Assembly (NCBI GenBank): GCA_937874695.1 | Contig: CALNAJ010000010.1 | Span: 1-32,327, forward strand | Length of the DNA: 32,327 nt | Source: an uncultured Lactobacillus sp. | GTDB lineage: Bacteria > Bacillota > Bacilli > Lactobacillales > Lactobacillaceae | Direction: 5' to 3' | Part shown: positions 7,491-15,713 of the stretch, piece by piece | Numbering within the stretch: position 1 is the first letter of the stretch | How the letters are laid out: every line of letters starts with the position of its first letter | Notes under the pieces: generated by a model | The model's input: only the letters and a program-made list of their open reading frames with translations | The model's database searches: none | What the model was told of the DNA's origin: nothing | Made by a program: the position numbers and the translations under genes

Positions 7491-7685
7491 CTGCGGCTGC
7501 CAGGGTTACACCTGCTGTGGAAACCATTTCCAGCCAAAGAGCGGGCTTTCAGCTCGCCTTGAAGCCAGCCCCTAAACCCGGGGCCGTCTCCAAGGTCGTC
7601 CCGTGCCGTAAGATTGGGGAAACCCCACCCGCTCTAACGCCACCGACACAGCTGGCTTCACCCTAGCCTCCTCCGGCTACGGCAG
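7491..7685. repeat. Structured repeat element, copy B
   Basis: Third copy of the element family. Nested stems are AGGGT/ACCCT (7502-7506, 7660-7664) and a perfect GCTGTG/CACAGC (7514-7519, 7647-7652). The core GCCAAAGAGCGG is at 7533-7544, where AGCC/GGCT can close a small hairpin. A GGGGAAACCCC hairpin flanked by GTAAG and CTCTAA corresponds to the second hairpin of copies A and C. An imperfect outer stem joins 7491-7501 and 7675-7685. It fills the gap between the HELLH-protein gene and the SIR2 start. Nothing else is visible in this gap. Confidence 0.7.
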
Positions 7686-7737
7686 TTCGCCGATTTTATA
7701 ATTGCCCGCCTATCACAGGCAAATATCCACGCTCAGT

Positions 7738-8703
7738 CTACCGCAAGATAAATGGCATTTCGAGTTTGTTGAAGAGTTCTTCAACCGTCATGTCATAAAG
7801 CTTCGTGAAGTAATCTGGCGTGTCGTCCTTAGGCGCTGGTTCTGGCAACACAAACGCATTCTGTTCGTCGGCGCGGTTGAAGCCTACGTAGGCCCGGCGT
7901 TGCGTCTTCTTCTCGTGCATATCGGAATGATACAATTCAAAGATTTGTTTAACCTTCAACCCAAGTTGCCGTTTTGACATAACGCTGGTCAACGTGGTGA
8001 ATTCAGTGTTGTGGAGTGCTGGCAAATGCCAAGCTTCCAATTGCGCATCGAAGGCCTTGAACAGCTTGACCACGTTCCGACGTAAGGTGAATGGTGAATC
8101 GACCGGCTTGGTCGTAATCACCGCATACAGCTTCTTGGCCGCAGCTAAACTGATGGGGTAATCCTTTTCGAAGTCCGCCGTAACCTTTTCGTCATCGGGA
8201 CCGAAGAAGACCAACGCATCCAGCAGCGTCAGCGTCCGCAATGTCATTTCATCGTCAACGGGCGTTGGTTCTGGCTTGATAGTGGCTTTCACGCCGGCTA
8301 AGTAGAGGTCCTTGATCTCTGGCGTAATCAGCCCGTGCTTCTGTTGTTCACTGACCACGACGAAATGACTCACGATGTCGTAGAGTTCAGTACCCATGAT
8401 CATCAGCTGTTCATCAAGCTTAGGCTGCCCGGTGGTCAAGGAGAAGAAGACTTGCGGGAACCCGGAGAGAATCATCAACAAGTGGAGTAGTTCATGCGAA
8501 GCCGTGTAGTTAGGCGCCGTCAAATCGGCCACTTGAATGGCAATATCCTTACCCATTTGCATCTGTTGGGCTTGGTCGTGCCGCACGTAACCGGCCTGAA
8601 GTTCACCAATGAATTGGACTTCGACTTTACCAGGATAAATGGCGTTGACCTGGTTCAATAAGCTCTGGACCGCCTCGTTAAGTTGAACATCTTTTGCTTT
8701 CAT
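7738..8703 (-). CDS. IpaB/EvcA-like conserved lactobacillal protein with HELLH motif
   Basis: This 321-residue protein resembles a conserved lactobacillal family that I recall being annotated 'IpaB/EvcA family'; the name says little about function. It carries a zincin-like HELLH (residues 70-74) in TASHELLHLLMI. About 32 residues later comes ELYDIVSH (Glu106), which could supply a third metal ligand, so a metallopeptidase role is conceivable but unproven. No signal peptide or membrane segment is seen, and the C terminus is acidic and proline-containing before a final helix. The start ATG follows a weak ribosome site (AGGTGAC). It lies 15 bases after mvaA and is probably co-transcribed with it. 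Confidence 0.8.
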   Translation of the reverse strand: MKAKDVQLNEAVQSLLNQVNAIYPGKVEVQFIGELQAGYVRHDQAQQMQMGKDIAIQVADLTAPNYTASHELLHLLMILSGFPQVFFSLTTGQPKLDEQLMIMGTELYDIVSHFVVVSEQQKHGLITPEIKDLYLAGVKATIKPEPTPVDDEMTLRTLTLLDALVFFGPDDEKVTADFEKDYPISLAAAKKLYAVITTKPVDSPFTLRRNVVKLFKAFDAQLEAWHLPALHNTEFTTLTSVMSKRQLGLKVKQIFELYHSDMHEKKTQRRAYVGFNRADEQNAFVLPEPAPKDDTPDYFTKLYDMTVEELFNKLEMPFILR

Positions 8704-8718
8704 AATTTAAGTTGTCAC

Positions 8719-9984
8719 CTATTTCTCTAAATTTGCTTGGCGCACAGCAAGCAGGGCCGCTTTGGCCTGTGCCGTCGTCGGTTGCGTGTGATCACGCAGT
8801 CGGCCTACCACCGCCGGAACTTCTCCCGGCGTCGCGCCGACCGACAACGCGAGTGATTTTAATTGGAGTTGCATGTGACCGCGCTGAATGCCGTCGGTCA
8901 CTAGCGCACGAAGAGCCGCCAAGTTCTGGGCCAACCCCACCGCCGCCGTCACGCCCATCAGCTCGCGAGCCGAGGTAATCTGAGCAATCTGTTGGTTGAT
9001 GACCACTAACGGAAAGACCCGTGTGGCACCACCAACATAACCCAGCGCTAACGGCAAGGTCAACTCACCGTGTAACGTCGCATCATCCTCCAGCCACCAA
9101 CGACTGAGACTCTGATAGCTGCCGTGACGGCTCGCATAGGCGTGCGCACCGCTTTCTACGGCTCGCCAGTCGTTCCCCATCGCCAGAACAACCGCATCGA
9201 TACCGTTCATGATGCCCTTGTTGTGGGTCACCGCCCGGTATGGGTCGTGCTCGGCAAAGTCACTGGCATCACAGATCCGTTGGGCAACGGTCGCGCCATC
9301 AATGGTTTTTGTCGCCAATTGATCAACCGGCACCGCCACTTCAGCGGTTACCAGACTGTGAGTTGCATAGTTACTTAAGATACTCATCAATACGTTGACG
9401 GTTAAATGTTCCTTTAAGTAGTTCGCAACGGCCTCACAGATTGTGTTGACCAGATTGGCCCCCATCGCCTCACCGACATCGATAAACAAGTCCAACGACA
9501 TCCAGTAAGGGGGGATGCACCGAATCCGTAGCGAACGGGCGCCGCCTCCATGACCAATCAGCGAGGGATGAACCTCGTTGGCCACCTTCAAGAGCTCGTC
9601 TTGATGAGCGGTCAGCCAGGCTTTGACCCCGGTACGATCGGCGACATGACTCAGGACAATCTGGCCCATGACTTCACGTCGCTCAACCTTGGTGGTAATT
9701 CCCCGTTCACTGGTCAATAGTCGGCCCCCATTGCTGGCGGCGGCGATGACGGAGGGTTCCTCCGTCACCATCGGCACGGCAATGGTCTGGCCGTTGACCC
9801 GTAGATTGACGGCGACCCCTTCAGGGAGGCCGTAAGTCGTGAGGTAATTTTCAATCAAATCAGCATCAGCTGACCGTTGTCTGGCGGCAATCTTCGCCAA
9901 TTGCTGAACCGTTAAATGACTCTGCTGAGCCAACAAGTCGCGCCGGGCCCCATAGGGTAGCCGGTAGAATGGTGTTTGTGCCAT
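8719..9984 (-). CDS. mvaA: Hydroxymethylglutaryl-CoA reductase, class II
   Basis: This enzyme interconverts HMG-CoA and mevalonate using NAD(P)H. In lactobacilli it feeds the mevalonate route to isoprenoids. Class II landmarks are present: IENYL (from residue 44), the catalytic glutamate in TEEPSVIAAAS, the MGANLVNTICEA substrate loop, the catalytic lysine in THNKGIMNGID, the aspartate in GNDWRAVE, and the histidine in QRGHMQLQ on the mobile C-terminal flap. Length (421 aa) is typical. The ATG at 9984 follows AGGAGG closely. It lies 12 bases after the Ppx/GppA gene and continues into the HELLH gene, so the three are likely one unit. Confidence 0.95.
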   Translation of the reverse strand: MAQTPFYRLPYGARRDLLAQQSHLTVQQLAKIAARQRSADADLIENYLTTYGLPEGVAVNLRVNGQTIAVPMVTEEPSVIAAASNGGRLLTSERGITTKVERREVMGQIVLSHVADRTGVKAWLTAHQDELLKVANEVHPSLIGHGGGARSLRIRCIPPYWMSLDLFIDVGEAMGANLVNTICEAVANYLKEHLTVNVLMSILSNYATHSLVTAEVAVPVDQLATKTIDGATVAQRICDASDFAEHDPYRAVTHNKGIMNGIDAVVLAMGNDWRAVESGAHAYASRHGSYQSLSRWWLEDDATLHGELTLPLALGYVGGATRVFPLVVINQQIAQITSARELMGVTAAVGLAQNLAALRALVTDGIQRGHMQLQLKSLALSVGATPGEVPAVVGRLRDHTQPTTAQAKAALLAVRQANLEK

Positions 9985-9996
9985 AAGACATTCCTC

Positions 9997-10917
9997 CTAG
10001 CGTTGACTGAGATATTCGGAAATAATGCCTTCGCGGACCCCACTCTCGGAGAAAACAACCCGATCGGAGTCCAACATCTGTAAAAGTGTTACCAATGGCA
10101 ACATCCCACCGATAATAATATCGGCGCGGTCTAGTTCTAGGCCGGAGATACGTTTTCGTTCGCCCAACGGCACCCGTAACAGGCGCTCAAAGGTTTTCAT
10201 GACTTGCTCAGTGGTCAAACGGTAGCCGTGGATATCCTCCACGTGCAAAATCTTTTGCTGCTGACGATTCATGCGGGCCAGCGTCCGGTTAGCGCCGCCC
10301 AACAAAACCAACGGTAAATGCTTGGCATCGTTCAGCCACCAAATATCGCGGAGCCGTTCACGCAAGAAGACTTGCGCGGAGAATAGGTCCACCGCTCGGA
10401 CACGGTCATCCAACCGAAATTGTTCAGACAGATTGACGGCCCCAAACGGCACGCTGATCAAGTTAGCATCACGGCCATCCTTGACGTGGACCAATTCACA
10501 ACTGGCTCCACCGGTATCTAGAAGTAGGCAGTCTTTAACCTTCAGTCGATTCACAGCCCCCAGGTAGTCGTAATAGGCTTCCTGGTCGCCGGACAACACT
10601 TCGAGGTCAATGTCGGTCGCCACCGCAACGCGTTTGAGAAACTCATCCCGGTTCCGCGCCTGACGGACTGCCGCCGTGGCAATCCCTCTGACGACAAGGT
10701 TCGGCAATTGTTCGTAATACGGTCGAAACGACTTCAACGCACTGATCGTACGATCCATCGCCTTCGGTTGCAGAATTTTCTCGGGGCCCATGCCCTCCGA
10801 CAGCCGACTGTCCACCTTGACGCGATTAACCTCGCGATAGGTGCCGTCGTCGTGGAGTTCGTTAACGGCCATGCGGACCGAATTCGATCCGAGATCAACA
10901 ATGGCTAAGTTTTGCAT
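9997..10917 (-). CDS. Ppx/GppA family phosphatase (exopolyphosphatase type)
   Basis: Members of this actin-fold family hydrolyse terminal phosphates of polyphosphate or pppGpp. The 306-residue protein has the first phosphate-binding loop (VDLGSNSVRM) near residue 8, the LLDTGGASCELV loop near residue 137, the IATAAVRQARNRDEF stretch around residue 80, and the GGMLPLVTLL element near the C terminus. It lacks the extra C-terminal HD-like domain of long Ppx/GppA proteins, so it is a short two-domain form. The start follows GGAGGAG. It lies 20 bases after trpS and 12 before mvaA. Polyphosphate versus pppGpp preference cannot be told from sequence. Confidence 0.9.
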   Translation of the reverse strand: MQNLAIVDLGSNSVRMAVNELHDDGTYREVNRVKVDSRLSEGMGPEKILQPKAMDRTISALKSFRPYYEQLPNLVVRGIATAAVRQARNRDEFLKRVAVATDIDLEVLSGDQEAYYDYLGAVNRLKVKDCLLLDTGGASCELVHVKDGRDANLISVPFGAVNLSEQFRLDDRVRAVDLFSAQVFLRERLRDIWWLNDAKHLPLVLLGGANRTLARMNRQQQKILHVEDIHGYRLTTEQVMKTFERLLRVPLGERKRISGLELDRADIIIGGMLPLVTLLQMLDSDRVVFSESGVREGIISEYLSQR

Positions 10918-10937
10918 AGACTCTCCTCCGTTTCAGT

Positions 10938-11957
10938 CTAGCCGAAGTAGTCGATACCGATAGCGTGCTGAACTTCGCGTAACGTTTGTGCAGCAACCTT
11001 ATTGGCTTTTTCACTACCTTGCTTCAAGATATCGTAAACGGCGTCCTCGTTGGCAGCGTACTGTTCGCGACGTTCGCGAATCGGTTGCAGCTTGGCTTGA
11101 AGGACTTCGTTCAAATACCGCTTAATTTTAACATCACCGAGCCCACCGTGCTGGTATTGTGCTTTCAAATCAGCAACATGGTCCGTATCGTCGGCAAAAA
11201 TGTCCAAATACGTAAAGACGGTATTGCCTTCAATGTGGCCTGGGTCTTCAATGTGCACGTGCTCAGGGTCAGTGTACATCGACATTACTTTCTTCTGAAT
11301 GTCATCGGCGCTGTCGGCCAAGTAGATGGCGTTGTCCAATGACTTACTCATCTTGGCGTTACCGTCGAGGCCCGGAATCCGGCCCTGGCCCTTAGGTGGG
11401 AAGTAGCCTTCTGGCTCAACCAGAATCTCTTGTTGGTAAATACTATTGAAGCTGCGGACGATTTCACGCGTCTGTTCCAGCATTGGCTCTTGGTCTTCCC
11501 CAACGGGCACCGTGTCGGCCTTGAATGCCGTGATATCAGCGGCTTGGCTCACTGGGTAGATGAAGAAACCAGCTGGGACACTTTCACCAAACGCCTTTTG
11601 CTTGATTTCCGTCTTAACCGTTGGGTTCCGGTTCAACCGGGCAACGCTGACCAAGTTCAGGTAGGCCATCGTTAACTCGCTAAGTGCTGGAATCTGAGAT
11701 TGGACGAGAATCGTGGATTTGGCGGGATCGATACCCACGGCTAAGTAGTCCAACGCCACTTGTAACAGGCTGTGGCGAATCTTTTCGGGATCGCGGGCGT
11801 TGTCGGTCAGCGCCTGCATGTCGGCAATCATGATGAATGTGTCGTAATCGCCAGTGTTTTGCAGGGCAACCCGGTTCTTCAGGGACCCCACGTAATGTCC
11901 AATATGAAGTTTACCTGTTGGTCGGTCACCAGTTAATATAACGTGCTTTTTAGTCAT
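10938..11957 (-). CDS. trpS: Tryptophan--tRNA ligase
   Basis: TrpRS charges tRNA-Trp. The 339-residue protein has the class I motif in PTGKLHIGHYVG near the N terminus, the active-site loop QSQIPALSEL, GEDQEPMLEQTREI and KMSKSLDNAIYL. The open frame extends to 12005 through the leader terminator. The ATG at 11957 is used because AAGGAAGAG precedes it and the protein then starts in family fashion (MTKKHVILTGDRPTG). Expression is controlled by the T-box leader at 11976-12190. It is the first gene of the trpS-ppx-mvaA-HELLH block, so tRNA-Trp charging may also influence the downstream genes. Confidence 0.97.
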   Translation of the reverse strand: MTKKHVILTGDRPTGKLHIGHYVGSLKNRVALQNTGDYDTFIMIADMQALTDNARDPEKIRHSLLQVALDYLAVGIDPAKSTILVQSQIPALSELTMAYLNLVSVARLNRNPTVKTEIKQKAFGESVPAGFFIYPVSQAADITAFKADTVPVGEDQEPMLEQTREIVRSFNSIYQQEILVEPEGYFPPKGQGRIPGLDGNAKMSKSLDNAIYLADSADDIQKKVMSMYTDPEHVHIEDPGHIEGNTVFTYLDIFADDTDHVADLKAQYQHGGLGDVKIKRYLNEVLQAKLQPIRERREQYAANEDAVYDILKQGSEKANKVAAQTLREVQHAIGIDYFG

Positions 11958-11975
11958 TAATACTCTTCCTTTCTG

Positions 11976-12014
11976 AAAAAGCGCCCCATTGGAGAGAGAC
12001 TCCAATAGGACGCT
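11976..12014 (-). terminator. T-box attenuator terminator
   Basis: The minus-strand stem AGCG.CC..TTGGAG pairs with CTCCAA...GG.GCGCT and ends in TTTTT (11976-11980). Its 5' side competes with the antiterminator formed by the T-box sequence at 12021-12033. Confidence 0.9.
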
Positions 12015-12190
12015 AACTTGCGCGGTACCACCTAAATTGTGATCGCTATGACCACCACTTTTGTCGTTAACGGGACCCCGCGATAATTGATTATCGATTG
12101 AATGTTTGGTCGTGACCCAATTCGACGCTAAAACCGTTTCAGCACGGGCGGTTTCTCTCTGGACTTGGCCTACTCTATATCACGACTTTC
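11976..12190 (-). promoter_or_regulatory. Tryptophan T-box leader of trpS
   Basis: On the minus strand, Stem I closes with GTCGTGA/TCACGAC (12109-12115 with 12180-12186). It carries a GAGTAG S-turn element and a specifier TGG (12117-12119) followed by a purine. The T-box sequence AGGTGGTACCGCG is at 12021-12033, and the terminator hairpin with its U-run ends at 11976. Uncharged tRNA-Trp reads the TGG, pairs its acceptor end with the T-box bulge and lets transcription continue into trpS. The specifier agrees with the gene. Confidence 0.93.
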
Positions 12191-12198
12191 ATGTTCTT

Positions 12199-12227
12199 AT
12201 TTTAGAGGTTTTCACTGGGAAAGTAAA
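12199..12227 (-). promoter_or_regulatory. trpS promoter
   Basis: On the minus strand, -35-like TTTACT (12222-12227) and -10 TAAAAT (12199-12204) are separated by exactly 17 bases. They lie just upstream of T-box Stem I, as expected for the leader transcript. Confidence 0.6.
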
Positions 12228-12449
12228 CCGTCTTGTCAATACAAAGATTTTTATCATAGCTACTGATTTGCCAGCTATTCATTAGGGATAAATGTTAATC
12301 GAATAGCCAGCAAGATAATAACGATATCTTAGTCCCTATCGCCAAGCCAATTTATCTCATCAGCATTCTAAGCGACCATGGCTAACATATCTGAATATCC
12401 CCAATCACCTGTTTGCGCCCGACAATCCCAGCATTCCCAATCGCTTTGA

Positions 12450-12478
12450 TTGACAGGGACCCCTAAAATGACTAAACT
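12450..12478 (+). promoter_or_regulatory. helD promoter
   Basis: A consensus -35 TTGACA (12450-12455) lies 17 bases before TAAACT (12473-12478). The start would be near 12485, shortly before the AAAGGAGG of helD. The 220 bases between the trpS promoter and this site hold only AT-rich dyads (for example GCTATTC...GAATAGC near 12272-12314) and no gene. Confidence 0.65.
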
Positions 12479-12516
12479 TGTTAAGCAATTTAGCCTATCC
12501 AAAGGAGGCGGTCATT

Positions 12517-14823
12517 TTGACCACCAGCGAAGAAGCACAGGAACAACAACGTGTTGACCACGTCGCTGCTCAGATCGGTGAGCGGATCGATAAGACCACG
12601 TCCGACTACACCGCTGCGCACAAAGAATTACGCAACGTGTTGAAGAATTACAGCGAAAACACCTCGGTCAACTGGTTTGAAGTCGATGACCGAATCGAAA
12701 CCAGTGCCGAACTGCAACAACAACGGGCATTGGTCTCCCGGCTAACTGAAAATCAAAACATCATTCAAGATCAACTTGATACCTTTAAAGAACTCCAACG
12801 GTCGCCCTACTTCGGCCGGATTGACATCCAGGACCCCGGCGAAACGACGCCAGAATCCCTCTACATTGGCACGGCCTCATTCGTCGATGACGAGCAGAAC
12901 TTTCTGGTTTATGACTGGCGGGCCCCCATCTCCAGTATCTACTATAATGGGGTTCTCGGTCAGGTTGCCTACAACACGCCAGCTGGCGATCAACAGACCG
13001 ACCTCCTGAAGAAGCGGCAATTTCTGATCAAAGACGGTCGGATTGAAAACATGTTCGACACCAACGAAACCGTTGGGGATGAAATGCTCCAGCATGCGTT
13101 GGGCGAACAGAACGACGCGACCATGCAAAACATCGTGGCTACCATTCAACGTGAACAAAACGACATCATTCGCGATACCAAGAGCGACCTGCTCGTCGTC
13201 CAAGGGGTCGCCGGTTCCGGCAAGACCTCCGCAATTCTGCAACGGATTGCCTTTCTGCTATACCACAGTCGCCGGGACCTTGAAGCCGACCAGATTGTCC
13301 TCTTCTCGCCCAACCGGCTGTTCAGCCACTATATCAGTGACGTTCTCCCCAGCTTAGGGGAACGCAATATGCGGCAGGTCACCCTCGCTGAATTTCTCAC
13401 GCAACGGTTCCAAGGCCTGAAGGTGCAGACGCAGTTCGAACGTTACGAAGCCGATCAACAGGTCCCGGTCAATCACCGGCTGCGTGACTTCCGTGAGAGT
13501 GCCGCATTGATGACGGCGGTCAAGGATTACTGTCACACCTGCCCCGCCGACGAGTTGAAGTTTACCGATATTCGTTTCGACGGTCGTGTGTTCTTCAGTA
13601 AGGAAGAAATTCGCGACATCTACGAACAATTTCCAGACGCCACCGCCCCGGCCGACCGCTTCCTACGGACTAAGAATGCTCTGGAGAAACGGCTGAAGCA
13701 CCGCATCGCGGATGAAGCCAAGGCCGACTGGGTACGCGATGAAATCGACCAGCTCAACGATGAAGATTATCACAATTGGTTGGGCGCTAACCATCTCGGT
13801 GAATTCGAACAACTCGACGATGAGATTGACTTCATTGCCCGGCAAATCGTGCGCAAACGGCTGCGGTCGGTCGACGATGCCATTTATAACGGCTACTTCT
13901 TGGACGCCTACAGTCAATACACGGCCTTCCTGAAGCACTGTCCGTTACCAGACGATGTGTCCGCTGACGACTGGCAAACGGTGATTGCTGCCTACCAACA
14001 TGACATTGAATTTCACCGGCTGGCGCTGACTGACGCCGCTCCTCTGCTCTACCTACGCGATCTCTTGATTGGTGGCGGGGCGAACCACCGGATGCAGCAC
14101 CTGTTCGTCGATGAGATGCAGGATTACTCGATGGCCCAATTGATTTACCTGCAACACGCGTTTCCTCGGGCCAAGCTGACCCTGTTGGGTGACAGTGAAC
14201 AGGCCTTGTTCAAAGCGGTAGAATCCCCAGAATCCATCTTGAAGAAGTTGGACACGGCCCTGAACGTCAAGCGGTCTCGTTTGATCACGTTGCGGCGTTC
14301 CTACCGTTCGACCTACCCTATCACGACCTTTGCTAAGGCGCTGTTACCGGATGGCGACCAGATTGAGGCCTTCAACCGGCCAGGAGATTTGCCCAAGGTC
14401 GTTATTCGTTACGACGAAGACGCTGCCTTCAAGGCGTTGGCCAACGAAGTCTCGACGGAGCTTGCCACTAGCGGCACCGTGGCCATTCTCACCAAGAGTA
14501 CGACCGAGGCCAAACGCGTCTATCAGGAGCTGCATGGCCAGTTCGACCTGACACGACTTACCGATACCGACCGTTCCTTACCTAAGGGCGTCGTCGTTCT
14601 GCCGATTTACTTGGCCAAGGGGTTGGAATTCGACAGCGTTATCGCCTACAACGTCTCGGCTGAAAACTACCCCGATGAACAAATGACGGGGACGCTCTAC
14701 ACGATTGCGTCACGAGCCATGCATCACCTGACGTTATTGAGTATCGGCGCAGTTTCGCCATTGATTGCCTCGGGAAAGATTCCACAGGCTGATTTGACGA
14801 TTGAACACGAATTTCAGAACTAA
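12517..14823 (+). CDS. helD: RNA polymerase recycling motor HelD (UvrD/Rep-like ATPase)
   Basis: HelD proteins bind stalled or post-termination RNA polymerase and use ATP to release nucleic acid. The 768-residue protein begins with a charged coiled-coil region (about residues 1-75) that in homologues enters the RNAP secondary channel. It then has Walker A VAGSGKTSA near residue 230, a Walker B-like FVDEMQDYS, LLGDSEQALF, LRRSYRST and a C-terminal SF1 motif LAKGLEFDSVI. The start is TTG at 12517, seven bases after AAAGGAGG. The frame also has an upstream TTG at 12478 with no ribosome site. The gene stands alone, between its own promoter and a terminator at 14864. Confidence 0.92.
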   Translation: MTTSEEAQEQQRVDHVAAQIGERIDKTTSDYTAAHKELRNVLKNYSENTSVNWFEVDDRIETSAELQQQRALVSRLTENQNIIQDQLDTFKELQRSPYFGRIDIQDPGETTPESLYIGTASFVDDEQNFLVYDWRAPISSIYYNGVLGQVAYNTPAGDQQTDLLKKRQFLIKDGRIENMFDTNETVGDEMLQHALGEQNDATMQNIVATIQREQNDIIRDTKSDLLVVQGVAGSGKTSAILQRIAFLLYHSRRDLEADQIVLFSPNRLFSHYISDVLPSLGERNMRQVTLAEFLTQRFQGLKVQTQFERYEADQQVPVNHRLRDFRESAALMTAVKDYCHTCPADELKFTDIRFDGRVFFSKEEIRDIYEQFPDATAPADRFLRTKNALEKRLKHRIADEAKADWVRDEIDQLNDEDYHNWLGANHLGEFEQLDDEIDFIARQIVRKRLRSVDDAIYNGYFLDAYSQYTAFLKHCPLPDDVSADDWQTVIAAYQHDIEFHRLALTDAAPLLYLRDLLIGGGANHRMQHLFVDEMQDYSMAQLIYLQHAFPRAKLTLLGDSEQALFKAVESPESILKKLDTALNVKRSRLITLRRSYRSTYPITTFAKALLPDGDQIEAFNRPGDLPKVVIRYDEDAAFKALANEVSTELATSGTVAILTKSTTEAKRVYQELHGQFDLTRLTDTDRSLPKGVVVLPIYLAKGLEFDSVIAYNVSAENYPDEQMTGTLYTIASRAMHHLTLLSIGAVSPLIASGKIPQADLTIEHEFQN

Positions 14824-14863
14824 CACCCTATAATTTTCAGAAATCTAACTTGATAAGACTTCA

Positions 14864-14902
14864 AACGACTTTGACCAGCACTCGCCGGTTAAGGTCGTTT
14901 TT
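14864..14902 (+). terminator. helD terminator
   Basis: A 13-pair stem with G-U pairs (AACGACTTTGACC with GGTTAAGGTCGTT) is followed by TTTTT, 40 bases after the helD stop. Confidence 0.85.
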
Positions 14903-15035
14903 ATGTCCAATATGTCCCCCAATAGCTTAGTTCAGCCGCTTCAATTAACAAGGTCAGTCGCTTTTATTGTTTCCACCATCCCAACCGACTATTGTGGGCC
15001 TCACACAAAGAAAATTCTGACTTGGAGTGATCGCG

Positions 15036-15632
15036 ATGCTATTACCAAAGTACTGTCAAACCAAACTCGGCGTCTTTAAGATTAGCAACGCCCTGATTCT
15101 GCTGCTCTGCTGGATTGTTCAGGTGCTTGCCGTCAAGCTGGGACCCATCCAGCCCTTGCGCACGCTACGGACGCTGCTGATTTTCACCGCCGCCTATGCC
15201 GTGATGCTCTATCTCCCGGTGAAGTTGAAGAAATACGTGACCCCCAAAGTACTAACTGAAATTTTACTGGACTTCAATGTCGTTTTGACCGTGTATGGTC
15301 TGATCCTACTCATCCTGCCGCGGGCCTTGGATACGGCTAACCTGTCTTCCTCACAGGCTGGACTGGGCATCTTCTTCTCCCTGCTGGGCATCCCCATGCC
15401 CTACATGCGGCCAAACGGGGTTTACGGCATTCGCCTACCTTGGACGCGTAACTCCACGGAAATCTGGGACAAGACGAACCTGTTAGGCGCTCGCCTGCTC
15501 TTTGTCATTGGCGTAATCAGCCTCCTGATTGGCACCTTCCAAGCTGCCTGGTTCCTGATGTCCCTGATAATCGGTATGATCATCCTTACCGCCGTCACAG
15601 TTGGTTATGCCTACCATTTGTCGCAACCATAG
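15036..15632 (+). CDS. SdpI-like integral membrane protein
   Basis: The 198-residue protein has about six hydrophobic segments (LILLLCWIVQVLAV, LLIFTAAYAVMLYL, VVLTVYGLILLILP and others). Between them is a cytosolic-type motif, YGIRLPWTRNSTEIWDKTN, of the form seen in SdpI/YfhL family proteins (R.PWT...E.W..T). SdpI in Bacillus is an immunity and signalling protein for the SdpC toxin; many homologues stand alone with unknown roles. No SdpC-like toxin gene is adjacent, so an immunity role is not shown. The ATG at 15036 follows TTGGAGTG; a GTG nine bases earlier overlaps the ribosome site and is unlikely. It is monocistronic. Confidence 0.75.
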   Translation: MLLPKYCQTKLGVFKISNALILLLCWIVQVLAVKLGPIQPLRTLRTLLIFTAAYAVMLYLPVKLKKYVTPKVLTEILLDFNVVLTVYGLILLILPRALDTANLSSSQAGLGIFFSLLGIPMPYMRPNGVYGIRLPWTRNSTEIWDKTNLLGARLLFVIGVISLLIGTFQAAWFLMSLIIGMIILTAVTVGYAYHLSQP

Positions 15633-15655
15633 TTTTCGAAAAATACTATAGAAAA

Positions 15656-15700
15656 ATCCCGTCGTCGCAAATAGCTTAGGTTATTTGTAACAACGGGATC
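15656..15700. terminator. Bidirectional terminator between convergent genes
   Basis: ATCCCGT/ACGGGAT arms with an inner AAATA/TATTT pairing are flanked by an A-run on the left and a T-rich stretch on the right. They can end both the SdpI-like gene (plus) and the secreted protein gene (minus). Confidence 0.75.
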
Positions 15701-15713
15701 TTTGTGTTTAATT

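Noticed and set aside
12478..12516. Upstream TTG start for helD
   Set aside because: It has no ribosome site and overlaps the -10, whereas the TTG at 12517 follows AAAGGAGG at ideal spacing.
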